Part shown: piece by piece, positions 1-7,544 of the stretch
How positions within the stretch are numbered: position 1 is the stretch's first letter
Layout: the number at the start of each line of letters is the position of its first letter
Source: a bacterium
GTDB taxonomy: Bacteria; UBA9089; CG2-30-40-21; SBAY01
DNA: 7,544 nt
Assembly (NCBI GenBank): GCA_040757115.1
Contig: JBFLYA010000182.1
Coordinates: 1 to 7,544 of the forward strand
Reading direction: 5' to 3'
Notes under the pieces: generated by a model
What the model saw: only the letters and a program-made list of their open reading frames with translations
What the model was told of the DNA's origin: nothing
Database searches by the model: none
Program-made: the position numbers and the translations under genes

Positions 1-11
1 GTTCAGTAAAA

Positions 12-125
12 TTATCTCTTTCCTTTCAGCGTTAAAATACTTGAAGCAAAGATATTACCAAATTCCTCCAACTCTTTGAGAAACCCTGCTACTTCCTTTT
101 TGAAATTTGATTTGTAATTTTGCAT
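12..125 (-). CDS. Possible 37-residue small ORF, unrecognised
   Basis: After the TGATATT array an ATG (123-125) opens a 37-codon frame ending in TAA (12-14). The peptide includes FKKEVAGFLKELEEFGNIF, which could form an amphipathic helix. There is no Shine-Dalgarno sequence, since the array itself lies directly upstream, and no family is recognised. It could equally be chance or a gene remnant. Confidence 0.2.
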   Translation of the reverse strand: MQNYKSNFKKEVAGFLKELEEFGNIFASSILTLKGKR

Positions 126-127
126 TT

Positions 128-182
128 CGATATTTATATTTGATATTTAATATTTGATATTTGATATTTGATATTTGATATT
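128..182. repeat. TGATATT tandem heptamer array downstream of dnaJ
   Basis: Eight units of about 7 bp: CGATATT, a 6-bp TATATT, TGATATT, TAATATT, then four exact TGATATT copies (155-182). Five units are identical. The period is the same as in the other spacers but the unit differs, and no inverted partner is seen in the window. Confidence 0.85.
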
Positions 183-248
183 TATTTATTGTCTCCCCTA
201 AATCCTATTTTGCAGACCCTTAACATAGTCTAAATGATTACTCATTTC
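183..248. other. dnaJ downstream flank without a clear terminator
   Basis: The 66 bp after the dnaJ stop contain only a 4-bp AGAC/GTCT pairing and no T tract after it on the minus strand, so no Rho-independent terminator can be called here. Confidence 0.4.
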
Positions 249-1394
249 TTATCCCCCAAATGCATCTTTAAATTTATCAAAGAAACCCTTGTCCGTTTTA
301 ATTTCACTGCCACTAATTCGACCTAATTCTTCAAAAAGTTGTTTTTGCTTCTCAGTTAATTGAGTTGGGGTAACAACGATTACTCGGACAAACTGGTCAC
401 CTCTGCCATAACCGTGCAACGAATGAATCCCTTTACCTTTTAGCCGAAAGATCTTATGAGTTTGAGTGCCTGCAGGGATTTTCATTTTAATCCTCTCGCC
501 ATCTATGGTCGGCACATTTATCTCTGTGCCCAGGGCGGCCTGGGAAAAACTTATGGGTAGCTCGCAGATAATATTATTATCTTCTCGAATAAAGGTTTTA
601 TCTTCTTTAACAAAGATAACTACATATAAATCCCCAGATTCACCTCCATGACCGCCTCCTTCGCCTTCTCCACGAAGTCTAATTTGAGAGCCTGTATCTA
701 CTCCTGCGGGAATTTTAACGCTTATCGTTCGCGTTCTTGATATTTTGGCTCGCCCCTGGCATCGTTCACAGGGTGTAGTAATAATCGTTCCCTCGCCATA
801 GCATTTATCACAGGTTTTAGCAATAGAAAAGAATCCTTGAGTATATCTCACCTGTCCAGCGCCTTTACAGGCAGGGCATTCTTTTCTCCCAACACCAGGT
901 TTCCCGCCAGTTCCATCGCAGATAGGGCAAACCTCATTACGGTCAATGGTAATTTTTCTCTCACAGCCGAATGCGGCTTCTTTTAAAGTAATTTCAAGGT
1001 CATATCTTAAATCTGCACCTCGATAAACCCTTTTTGTTCGTGCTGTTCGACCTGTTCCAAAGAAATCTCCAAATCCTCCGCCAAAAAAACTACTTAAAAT
1101 ATCTTCAATGTCTGAAAAATGTGTAAAATCAGACCAGGTAAATCCCCTATCACCAAAGATATTTTTCATCCCTTCATGACCAAACTGGTCATATTGAGTG
1201 CGTTTTTGCGGGTCGCTTAAAACCTCATATGCCTCAGCTATCTCCTTAAACTTCTCCTCTGCTTCTTTTTTATTATCTGGATTGACATCCGGATGATACT
1301 TTTTGGCTAACCGGCGATAAGCATTCTTTATCTCATCGACAGACGCATTTTTATTTACCTCTAAAACTTCATAATAATCTCTTTTTTTAGTCAA
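249..1394 (-). CDS. dnaJ: Chaperone protein DnaJ (type I J-protein, Hsp40)
   Basis: This 381-residue protein is the cytosolic co-chaperone that delivers unfolded substrates to DnaK and stimulates its ATPase. The J domain occupies about residues 5-70 with the HPD signature at 34-36. A Gly/Phe-rich stretch follows (about 72-115), then a zinc domain with four Cys pairs at 156/159, 173/176, 195/198 and 209/212, then the C-terminal substrate-binding and dimerisation domains. All this is the full type I layout at usual length. The fourth zinc repeat reads CERCQGRA, so the last Gly of the CxxCxGxG pattern is Ala. The start is a TTG codon: it gives the family-typical [11 protein letters not shown] beginning and is preceded by AAGGTG (1404-1409) nine bases away. 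No upstream ATG fits. It is the last gene of the cluster, 58 bp after dnaK, and no clear terminator follows it. Confidence 0.97.
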   Translation of the reverse strand: MTKKRDYYEVLEVNKNASVDEIKNAYRRLAKKYHPDVNPDNKKEAEEKFKEIAEAYEVLSDPQKRTQYDQFGHEGMKNIFGDRGFTWSDFTHFSDIEDILSSFFGGGFGDFFGTGRTARTKRVYRGADLRYDLEITLKEAAFGCERKITIDRNEVCPICDGTGGKPGVGRKECPACKGAGQVRYTQGFFSIAKTCDKCYGEGTIITTPCERCQGRAKISRTRTISVKIPAGVDTGSQIRLRGEGEGGGHGGESGDLYVVIFVKEDKTFIREDNNIICELPISFSQAALGTEINVPTIDGERIKMKIPAGTQTHKIFRLKGKGIHSLHGYGRGDQFVRVIVVTPTQLTEKQKQLFEELGRISGSEIKTDKGFFDKFKDAFGG

Positions 1395-1452
1395 AATCCA
1401 CTACACCTTCTCCCTTTTTAGCGTTCAGACCTGTCTCACGAATCTGACATAC

Positions 1453-3378
1453 TTATTTTTTCTCTTCATCTTCTACTTTAAACTCCGCATCTACCACATC
1501 TTCCTTTTTCCCTTCAGGTTCTTGTTTTGGCGGTGTTTGTTCTTCTCTTTGTGCTTGTGCTTGTTGTTGTGCAGAGGCTTGTTTATACATCTCTTCGGCT
1601 ATTTTATAGGAGGCAGTAGTTAGTTCTTCCATTGCCTTTTTAACGGCATCAGTATCTTTACCTTCTAATGTTGCTTTTAAGTTTGCAATCTTATCCTCAA
1701 TATTTTTCCGCTCATCTGCAGAAACCTTATCTCCATATTCTTTTAGTGTTTTTTCTGTGGTATAGATTAAAGTATCTGCCTGATTGCGAATTTCTATCTC
1801 TTCTCTTTTCTTTTTATCTTCTTCTGCATGACCTTCTGCCTCTTTGACCATTTTTTCAACATCATCTTTAGATAAACCACTGGATGGTGTTATTTTTATC
1901 GCCTGTTCTTTTCCAGTGCCAAGGTCTTTTGCTGAAACGCTCACAATTCCATTCGCATCAATGTCAAAAGTTACCTCAATTTGAGGTATCCCTCTTGGTG
2001 CCGGCGGAATACCAACCAGGTCAAACCTACCCAGACTTTTCATACCGTGGTCATAGACCATAGCCCGTTCACCCTGTAAGACATTAATGGTTACTGCGGT
2101 CTGATTATCTGAGGCGGTTGAGAATATTTGAGATTTTTTCGTTGGAATGGTGGTATTTCGCTCAATTAATTTAGTAAATACCTGTCCCAGAGTCTCTATG
2201 CCAAGAGATAGAGGCGTTACATCCAGCAGAAGAACATCTTTCACCTCGCCTTTCAAGACACCGGCTTGAATAGCCGCACCAACAGCCACTACCTCATCTG
2301 GATTCACACCTTTATGCGGCTCTTTACCAAATAATTCTTTGACTACCTGTTGAACTCTGGGCATTCTGGTCTGTCCACCAACTAAAACCACTTCATCCAT
2401 CTCTGTAGGTTTAAATCCTGCATCCTTTAGTGCCTGATGGCAAGGACCGATGGTTTTATCAACTAAATCATCAACCAATTCTTCTAATTTAGCTCGGGTT
2501 AAGGTAAGATTGAAATGTTTAGGTCCTGAGGCATCTGCGGTAATAAATGGTAAATTAACATCAGTCGAAATGGTTGTAGATAACTCACACTTGGCTTTTT
2601 CAGCGGCTTCTTTTAAGCGTTGGAGTGCCATTTTGTCTTTACGCAAATCAATTCCCTGCTCTTTTTTAAACTCGTCACAAAGATAATCTATTACTCTCTG
2701 GTCAAAGTCATCTCCGCCAAGATGGGTATCACCGTTAGTTGCCTTAACCTCAAAAACACCTTCGCCAATTTCCAGGATAGAAATATCAAATGTTCCGCCT
2801 CCCAAATCATAAACGGCTATCTTTTCATTTTTCTTCTTATCCAATCCATAGGCTAAAGACGCGGCGGTTGGTTCGTTAATTATTCGTAATACCTCAAGCC
2901 CAGCAATTTTACCGGCATCTTTCGTTGCCTGTCGTTGAGAATCATTAAAATACGCCGGCACAGTAATGACCGCCTGGGTTACTTTCTCACCAAGATAACT
3001 TTCTGCATCCTCTTTTAATTTCCGTAAAATCATCGAGGAAACTTCGGGTGGTGAATACTCTTTGTCTATGACCTTCACCCCGGCATCACCATTTTTTGCC
3101 TCGATAACTTTAAATGGCACCTCAGAAATCTCTCTGCCGACCTCGGCGTATTTTCTTCCCATAAATCGTTTAATGGAATAGACAGTATTTTCCGGATTAG
3201 TAATTGCCTGCCTTTTAGCTATCTGGCCAACCAATCTTTCACCTGTTTTGGTAAAGCCAACGACCGATGGAGTAGTTCTTCCACCCTCGACATTGGCAAT
3301 TACCTTTGGTTCACCACCTTCCATAATGGCTAAGCAAGAGTTAGTAGTTCCTAAATCAATTCCGACTACCTTTGACAT
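1453..3378 (-). CDS. dnaK: Chaperone protein DnaK (Hsp70)
   Basis: This 641-residue Hsp70 binds exposed hydrophobic segments of proteins in an ATP-controlled cycle with DnaJ and GrpE in the cytoplasm. The nucleotide-binding domain shows GIDLGTTNS (6-14), the phosphate loop DLGGGTFD (191-198) and [13 protein letters not shown] (331-343). The interdomain linker [13 protein letters not shown] is at 381-393. The substrate-binding beta domain runs to about 500, followed by a helical lid and a charged, Gln-rich tail ending [15 protein letters not shown]. Length is normal. In the beta domain, [13 protein letters not shown] (440-452) seems two residues longer than the common MAADNKSLGRF form, which I take as natural variation. 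The start is an ATG with AGGAGG (3389-3394) ten bases upstream. The 137-bp spacer before it holds a heptamer hairpin, while dnaJ follows after 58 bp. Confidence 0.99.
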   Translation of the reverse strand: MSKVVGIDLGTTNSCLAIMEGGEPKVIANVEGGRTTPSVVGFTKTGERLVGQIAKRQAITNPENTVYSIKRFMGRKYAEVGREISEVPFKVIEAKNGDAGVKVIDKEYSPPEVSSMILRKLKEDAESYLGEKVTQAVITVPAYFNDSQRQATKDAGKIAGLEVLRIINEPTAASLAYGLDKKKNEKIAVYDLGGGTFDISILEIGEGVFEVKATNGDTHLGGDDFDQRVIDYLCDEFKKEQGIDLRKDKMALQRLKEAAEKAKCELSTTISTDVNLPFITADASGPKHFNLTLTRAKLEELVDDLVDKTIGPCHQALKDAGFKPTEMDEVVLVGGQTRMPRVQQVVKELFGKEPHKGVNPDEVVAVGAAIQAGVLKGEVKDVLLLDVTPLSLGIETLGQVFTKLIERNTTIPTKKSQIFSTASDNQTAVTINVLQGERAMVYDHGMKSLGRFDLVGIPPAPRGIPQIEVTFDIDANGIVSVSAKDLGTGKEQAIKITPSSGLSKDDVEKMVKEAEGHAEEDKKKREEIEIRNQADTLIYTTEKTLKEYGDKVSADERKNIEDKIANLKATLEGKDTDAVKKAMEELTTASYKIAEEMYKQASAQQQAQAQREEQTPPKQEPEGKKEDVVDAEFKVEDEEKK

Positions 3379-3400
3379 AATCTATCATCCTCCTTATTTT

Positions 3401-3498
3401 TGGTAATTGGTAATTGGTAACTGGTAATTGGTTAGATGGCTTCGTCCTGAGCTCAGCCAAACAGTATTTAATTACCATTTGCCAATCACCAATTACCA
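3401..3498. repeat. TGGTAAT heptamer array with 29-bp inverted arms before dnaK
   Basis: Four tandem units (TGGTAAT, TGGTAAT, TGGTAAC, TGGTAAT) followed by a partial one fill 3401-3435. The arm 3470-3498 is the reverse complement of 3401-3429 at 26 of 29 positions, and one of the three differences is a G-U pair in the minus-strand RNA. The 40-base loop includes the perfect palindrome CTGAGCTCAG (3447-3456) with flanking TGGCT/AGCCA. The structure ends 22 nt before the dnaK ATG, immediately outside the AGGAGG site. Confidence 0.85.
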
Positions 3499-3515
3499 GA
3501 ATTAAATTCCGTGCG

Positions 3516-4094
3516 TTATTTGTTCAACACGACACCAGGGTTAGTCACGGCTACCTGTGCTGGTCTGATAACTCGATTATTAAATAAGTAGCCTTTTCTT
3601 AATTCCTGAGCAACTGTATGTTCAGGATATTCATCAGATTGTATTTGCATTAATGCCTCATGGATATTTGGGTCAAAAGGCTTGCCAATGGTTTCTATTT
3701 CTACAAGTCCATTTTTTACAAGGACATCTTCTAATTGTTTATAAATTAATTCCATCCCCTGTAAAAAAGCCTCTAAATTATGGGTTTGGTGTTCCTCGTT
3801 CAATGCCCGGTTGAAACTATCCATTACCGGCAGTAATTCACATATTAACCTTTCATTAGCTAATTTTATAAATTCTGCCCTTTGTTTTTCTTCACGCTTT
3901 TTATAGTTTTCAAATTCTGCTTTAAGTCGGCGAAGATGGTCTAAATATTCATCAGCAAGGATTTTCTGTTTTTCAAACTCAGCTAACTCTTGTTTTGTAA
4001 TACTTACTTTTTCTTCAACCTTCTCAATCTCAATATGTTCTTCTGGTTGTGTAATAATTTTTTTCTTTGACAAATTTTTCCCCTCTCTAATCAT
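3516..4094 (-). CDS. grpE: Protein GrpE, nucleotide exchange factor for DnaK
   Basis: GrpE releases ADP from DnaK and works as a dimer. The 192-residue product has a charged N-terminus, a long helix likely to form the dimer coiled coil (about 35-85, with LDHLRRLKAEFENYKKR at 51-67), and the C-terminal beta domain with the signature RKGY (166-169) and RVIRPAQVAV (174-183). Length fits the family. The start is uncertain. The ATG at 4094 has only a weak ribosome-binding site, whereas the in-frame TTG at 4073 (codon 8, protein beginning LSKKKIITQ) follows a purine-rich GAGAGGGG at 4080-4087 with a spacing of six bases. The seven-residue difference does not touch any conserved part. It lies 24 bp after the fmdB-type gene and ahead of dnaK, and is presumably cotranscribed with both. 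Confidence 0.97.
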   Translation of the reverse strand: MIREGKNLSKKKIITQPEEHIEIEKVEEKVSITKQELAEFEKQKILADEYLDHLRRLKAEFENYKKREEKQRAEFIKLANERLICELLPVMDSFNRALNEEHQTHNLEAFLQGMELIYKQLEDVLVKNGLVEIETIGKPFDPNIHEALMQIQSDEYPEHTVAQELRKGYLFNNRVIRPAQVAVTNPGVVLNK

Positions 4095-4118
4095 ACCACA
4101 TTTTTAAATTAAATTCAA

Positions 4119-4406
4119 CTATTTTTTCGTGGTGGAGACTTTATCTTTTTTAGAATCAGGCTTTTTAGGTTCAGGTTCTTTGTAGCCTATTTCTTTTTTT
4201 TCCGCCTCGACATAACTTTTGCTTTTCTGAACATAATCTGTGGCATAGAAGCCTGAGCCTTTAAATAGAAATCCTGCTCCTCCTGTAAATACCCTTTTAA
4301 CCTCTGCTTTACATTCAGGGCATTTTTTTAGAGGTTCATCTGTAATTTTTTGAAATTCCTCAAATCTAAATCCACATTTTAGGCATTCATATTCATAAGT
4401 TGGCAT
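4119..4406 (-). CDS. FmdB-family small zinc-ribbon protein
   Basis: This 95-residue protein has the N-terminal layout of the FmdB/CxxC_CxxC_SSSS putative regulatory family: MPTYEYECLKCG at the start, a Cys pair at 8/11 and a second CPEC pair at 29/32, together a single zinc ribbon. A Gly/Phe-rich link follows (GGAGFLFKGSGFYATDY, 42-58), then a Lys/Glu/Pro-rich, probably disordered tail. The family was named after a regulator of formamidase in Methylophilus, but most members have no proven function, and I do not infer regulation of chaperones. The ATG start has AGGTGA (4414-4419) seven bases upstream. It sits just after the groEL terminator and 24 bp before grpE, so it probably opens the second transcription unit. 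A chaperone-linked role is possible from position only. Confidence 0.9.
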   Translation of the reverse strand: MPTYEYECLKCGFRFEEFQKITDEPLKKCPECKAEVKRVFTGGAGFLFKGSGFYATDYVQKSKSYVEAEKKEIGYKEPEPKKPDSKKDKVSTTKK

Positions 4407-4427
4407 TTTCGCATCACCTACTTAAGT

Positions 4428-4485
4428 TGGTAATTGGTAATTGGTAACTGGTAACTAAATAGTATTCACCCCTTACCAATCACCA
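4428..4485. repeat. TGGTAAT heptamer array with inverted arm before the fmdB-type gene
   Basis: Four tandem units, TGGTAAT twice then TGGTAAC twice, occupy 4428-4455. An inverted arm TTACCAATCACCA (4473-4485) complements the first 13 bases with one mismatch, which is a G-U pair in the minus-strand RNA. The array ends 21 nt before the ATG, and the far arm abuts the T tract of the groEL terminator. Confidence 0.8.
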
Positions 4486-4522
4486 AAAAACAAGGAGTGG
4501 GAGTTTTTAGTTCCCACTCCTT
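4485..4522 (-). terminator. Rho-independent terminator after groEL
   Basis: An 11-bp perfect inverted repeat (AAGGAGTGGGA at 4492-4502 and its complement at 4512-4522) encloses a 9-base loop. On the minus strand it is followed, after one G, by six T residues (complement of 4485-4490). It starts 29 bp after the groEL stop and should end the groESL transcript, at least in part. Confidence 0.9.
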
Positions 4523-4551
4523 AAAATTTTTTCTCACTGCTCACTACTTAC

Positions 4552-6198
<1,647 letters not shown>

Positions 6199-6206
6199 TT
6201 ATCTTT

Positions 6207-6255
6207 TGGTAATTAGTAACTGGTGAATGGTAATTAGTCACCATTTAACCACTTA
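6207..6255. repeat. TGGTAAT-type heptamer array before groEL
   Basis: Five consecutive 7-bp units can be read on the plus strand: TGGTAAT, TAGTAAC, TGGTGAA, TGGTAAT, TAGTCAC (6207-6241). Their 3' part can pair imperfectly with 6238-6255. On the minus-strand transcript the array ends 23 nt before the groEL ATG, just outside the ribosome-binding site. Confidence 0.75.
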
Positions 6256-6367
6256 CTTTTAATTTCGTGAAGCCCTATTGATTTTGCCTTGAGTCAAGTC
6301 TACAACTGAATTGTCGATTTCTGGATTTTTTTTAATTTACAATTCGCAATTTGCAATCATAAACTCC
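6256..6367. other. Rest of the long groES-groEL spacer
   Basis: This completes a 184-bp gap where groES and groEL are usually much closer. It contains a short run of heptamers AATTTAC, AATTCGC, AATTTGC (6334-6354) next to the groES stop and a perfect 11-bp palindrome CTTGAGTCAAG (6290-6300). I see no convincing promoter, terminator or small gene. Confidence 0.5.
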
Positions 6368-6655
6368 TTATTCGATAATCCCAAAAATATCATCTTCTCG
6401 CATAATGAGATATTCTTTGTCATCAAGTTTTACCTCTGTTCCGGCATATTTTCCAAAGAGAATCCTGTCTCCTGCCTTTACATCCAACGGTTTTATTTCA
6501 CCACTTTCTAATCTTTTCCCGGTTCCAACAGCAATTATCTTACCCTCCTGAGGTTTCTCTTTAGCCGTATCCGGGATGATAATTCCTCCCTTGACCTGTT
6601 CCTTTTCCTCCATTCTTTCAACTAACACTCTGTCTCCTAACGGTTTAAGTTTCAT
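6368..6655 (-). CDS. groES: Co-chaperonin GroES (Cpn10, Hsp10)
   Basis: GroES is the heptameric lid of the GroEL chamber. The 95-residue protein starts [14 protein letters not shown], has the mobile loop with the GroEL-contacting GGIIIPDT (23-30), and continues through AVGTGKR (42-48), [15 protein letters not shown] (61-75) and [14 protein letters not shown] to the end. It is complete and of normal length. I place the start at the ATG at 6653-6655. An in-frame TTG at 6659-6661 would add two residues but lies only three bases from AGGAGG (6665-6670), whereas the ATG lies nine bases from it. It is the first gene after the CIRCE-controlled promoter and is presumably cotranscribed with groEL. Confidence 0.98.
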   Translation of the reverse strand: MKLKPLGDRVLVERMEEKEQVKGGIIIPDTAKEKPQEGKIIAVGTGKRLESGEIKPLDVKAGDRILFGKYAGTEVKLDDKEYLIMREDDIFGIIE

Positions 6656-6798
6656 TGTCAAATTCCTCCTTTCTTATTTTAATTTTGGATTTTGAATTGG
6701 TTTCAATTCACAATTTCCAATCCAGAATTTTAAATTTCCCTCCCATTTGATAATCTAACTTCCCTTTCTATTAATCACCCCCCTTAATTTATTCAAAA
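6656..6798 (-). promoter_or_regulatory. groES untranslated leader with degenerate heptamer inverted repeat
   Basis: Between CIRCE and groES lies the transcribed leader. AGGAGG at 6665-6670 is the groES ribosome-binding site. Further upstream, 6678-6735 is a decayed 7-bp repeat: TTGGATT and TTGAATT (6685-6698) face an inverted set (about 6702-6728) whose reverse complement reads CTGGATT, GGAAATT, GTGAATT, so a loose hairpin is possible. The part from 6741 to 6798 is C-rich on the plus strand, and I see no gene or known riboswitch in it. Confidence 0.5.
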
Positions 6799-6825
6799 TT
6801 AGCACTCTCTTTTCTTGAGTGCTAA
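6799..6825. promoter_or_regulatory. CIRCE operator (HrcA-binding inverted repeat)
   Basis: TTAGCACTC, nine bases, GAGTGCTAA: both arms match the CIRCE consensus exactly. It begins one base after the -10 box and covers the expected start point, the classic place for repression by HrcA, which is released on heat stress when GroEL is busy with unfolded protein. This is the only copy in the window, so only the groES promoter shows CIRCE control here. Confidence 0.97.
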
Positions 6826-6826
6826 A

Positions 6827-6832
6827 ATTATA
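6827..6832 (-). promoter_or_regulatory. -10 box of the groESL promoter
   Basis: Read on the minus strand this is TATAAT, a perfect consensus at the ideal 17-bp spacing from TTGACA. Transcription should begin at about 6820, inside the CIRCE element, giving a leader of roughly 165 nt before the groES ATG. Confidence 0.92.
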
Positions 6833-6849
6833 ACACAAGATATTTTTGT

Positions 6850-6855
6850 TGTCAA
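6850..6855 (-). promoter_or_regulatory. -35 box of the groESL promoter
   Basis: Read on the minus strand this is TTGACA, a perfect match to the sigma70/sigmaA consensus. It is 17 bp from the -10 box and is preceded by an A/T-rich stretch (6856-6884) that could act as an UP element. Confidence 0.9.
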
Positions 6856-6903
6856 GAAAATTTTTTACTTATTCAAGAAAATTTGGGTGGTGTCTGAAAA
6901 TAG

Positions 6904-7368
6904 CTAATCTCCTCTAACTGGATAGGTAAACCATTTCTCTATACTCCAAAGATGGTCAGTTAGTCCAGCAGCCATGGCCGAAGTTCGCTTCTGCCAGTAT
7001 CCCTCTATGTCCTTTATTCGTAATGTTCGCACTATCCAACAAAAATTGTAGCTGAATCCAATGAAGTAAGAGATTGCATTATGCAGATTCCACTCCTTCG
7101 AAAAGCAATAACTCTTACGCTTCTTTCGTGAGTTCTTCCCACGATCCGTACCATTGTTTCGTTCCACAAATGAGGTATTAATTGTAGTACTCACCCTCGA
7201 GCGTGCAAGCAATCTCTCCAACAATTTCACTGTGCCAAATACAATCGTTTTCACCACTTTGACCACACGACCTTTCTCCCGCTTTTTGCTCACTGTAGCA
7301 TAACACAAATCCTCTGGCATTTTTTTCTCAGACTTTGAGGAATCTCCCAAATCACAATCTTCGCCCAA
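6904..7368 (-). pseudogene. C-terminal fragment of an IS1-like DDE transposase
   Basis: The frame encodes about 154 residues resembling the C-terminal half of the single-ORF, IS1-like transposases. Recognisable parts are DLCYATVSKKREKGRVV (20-36), the core INTSFVERNNGTDR (63-76), CFSKEW (88-93), YNFCWIVRTLRIKD (107-120) and RTSAMAAGLTDHLWSIEKW (128-146). This is from memory of the family, not a search. The N-terminal half is missing: an in-frame TAA at 7378-7380 closes the frame, and none of the three frames from there to the window edge reads like the expected zinc-ribbon/helix-turn-helix or first catalytic Asp region. The TTG at 7366-7368 is only the first possible start in the open frame and I do not believe it is used. 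The fragment points the same way as groES and ends about 50 bp upstream of the groES -35 box. Confidence 0.8.
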
Positions 7369-7377
7369 CTTCGCCGC

Positions 7378-7544
7378 TTAAAAAAATAAGTCTTGTATTA
7401 TCAACAACTTACAGAGTAGAGAGGTTGAGTTTTGGCACTACAGTATGAATCCCCACAAAATGATTTGACTGTTTTCCCTGGTTGATAAGGTAACTCCAGG
7501 GCATTATAAATCTCTTGATGAGATAATTCAGCCTTTGAGGATTT
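7378..7544 (-). other. Unrecognised stretch upstream of the transposase fragment
   Basis: From the TAA at 7378-7380 to the window edge no gene can be named. One minus-strand frame is open from the edge for 47 codons to a TGA at 7401-7403, with the readable segment ELSHQEIYNALELPYQPGK. A second frame is also open for about 44 codons. Neither matches a family I know, and neither continues the transposase. It may be decayed insertion-sequence DNA or the tail of a gene that lies outside the window. Confidence 0.3.

Larger units (their letters stand above)
6886..7544 (-). mobile_element. Remnant of an IS1-like insertion sequence, one end inside the window
   Basis: The transposase fragment is followed, 17 bases beyond its stop codon, by GGTGGTGTCTGAAAA (6886-6900). 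This resembles the GGTRATG-type ends of IS1-family elements, so the insertion boundary is probably near 6885/6886. The other end, and any target duplication, would lie beyond 7544. The element is broken inside the transposase, so it should not move by itself. The boundary is inferred from position and partial likeness of the end, not from a matching second inverted repeat. Confidence 0.5.

Noticed and set aside
128-182. CRISPR array
   Set aside because: The units are 7 bp and contiguous with no spacers, so it is a simple tandem repeat.
466-651. Plus-strand open frame opposite dnaJ
   Set aside because: It lies wholly within the certain dnaJ coding region, shows no family likeness and is an antisense shadow.
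1395-1452. Hairpin or promoter in the dnaK-dnaJ spacer
   Set aside because: Only 5-bp TCAGA/TCTGA pairing is visible, with no T tract and no convincing promoter boxes.
2450-2856. Two overlapping plus-strand open frames opposite dnaK
   Set aside because: Both are antisense to conserved DnaK ATPase-domain codons, overlap each other and have low-complexity translations.
4428-4490. Weak promoter for the fmdB unit (TTGGTG, 16 bp, TACTAT on the minus strand)
   Set aside because: Both boxes match the consensus poorly and lie within repeat sequence, so it cannot be told from chance; the real promoter is unknown.
6311-6511. Plus-strand open frame of 66 codons overlapping the groES 3' end
   Set aside because: Half is heptamer-rich spacer and half is antisense to groES; the translation is not protein-like.
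6656-6661. TTG at 6659-6661 as the groES start
   Set aside because: It leaves only three bases to AGGAGG; the ATG at 6655 has nine and gives the standard MKLKPLGDR start.
6741-6798. Leader peptide or riboswitch in the groES leader
   Set aside because: A GTG-initiated frame of seven codons after a G-rich run is too short to support, and no known riboswitch motif is seen.

Overview
The window is a bacterial heat-shock chaperone locus. All intact genes lie on the minus strand, so transcription runs from right to left: groES (6655-6368), groEL (6183-4552), an fmdB-type zinc-ribbon gene (4406-4119), grpE (4094-3516), dnaK (3378-1453) and dnaJ (1394-249). Base composition is AT-rich. Shine-Dalgarno sequences are strong at groES, groEL and dnaK, and dnaJ (and perhaps grpE) starts at TTG. 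The proteins are typical bacterial GroES/GroEL and DnaK-DnaJ-GrpE. Nothing fixes the phylum. A perfect CIRCE operator implies an HrcA-type repressor, and AT-rich spacers full of 7-bp repeats recall several uncultured candidate phyla, but that placement is only a guess.

Right edge to groES (7544-6656): the C-terminal half of an IS1-like DDE transposase, a probable insertion-sequence end at about 6886, then a near-ideal sigma70-type promoter (TTGACA, 17 bp, TATAAT) whose start point lies in a perfect CIRCE operator (6799-6825). A leader of about 165 nt leads to groES. The groES-groEL spacer is unusually long (about 184 bp). groEL is followed by a clear Rho-independent terminator (4485-4522), which separates groESL from the downstream cluster fmdB-grpE-dnaK-dnaJ. 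No second CIRCE and no hrcA are seen.

The least ordinary feature is non-coding. Every spacer longer than about 100 bp carries tandem 7-bp repeats, usually followed by an inverted copy so that a hairpin can form. Upstream of groEL, fmdB and dnaK the TGGTAAT-type array begins 21-23 nt before the start codon, just outside the ribosome-binding site; a more degenerate array holds a similar place before groES. An array of a different heptamer, TGATATT, lies downstream of dnaJ.

Together the genes encode the two main ATP-driven folding machines: DnaK with its J-protein and nucleotide exchange factor, and the GroEL cage with its GroES lid. The FmdB-like protein is a small zinc-binding passenger of unproven role. 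I see no defence, biosynthetic or otherwise novel protein system. The novelty, if any, is in the repeat/hairpin architecture and in the transposon remnant beside the heat-shock promoter.
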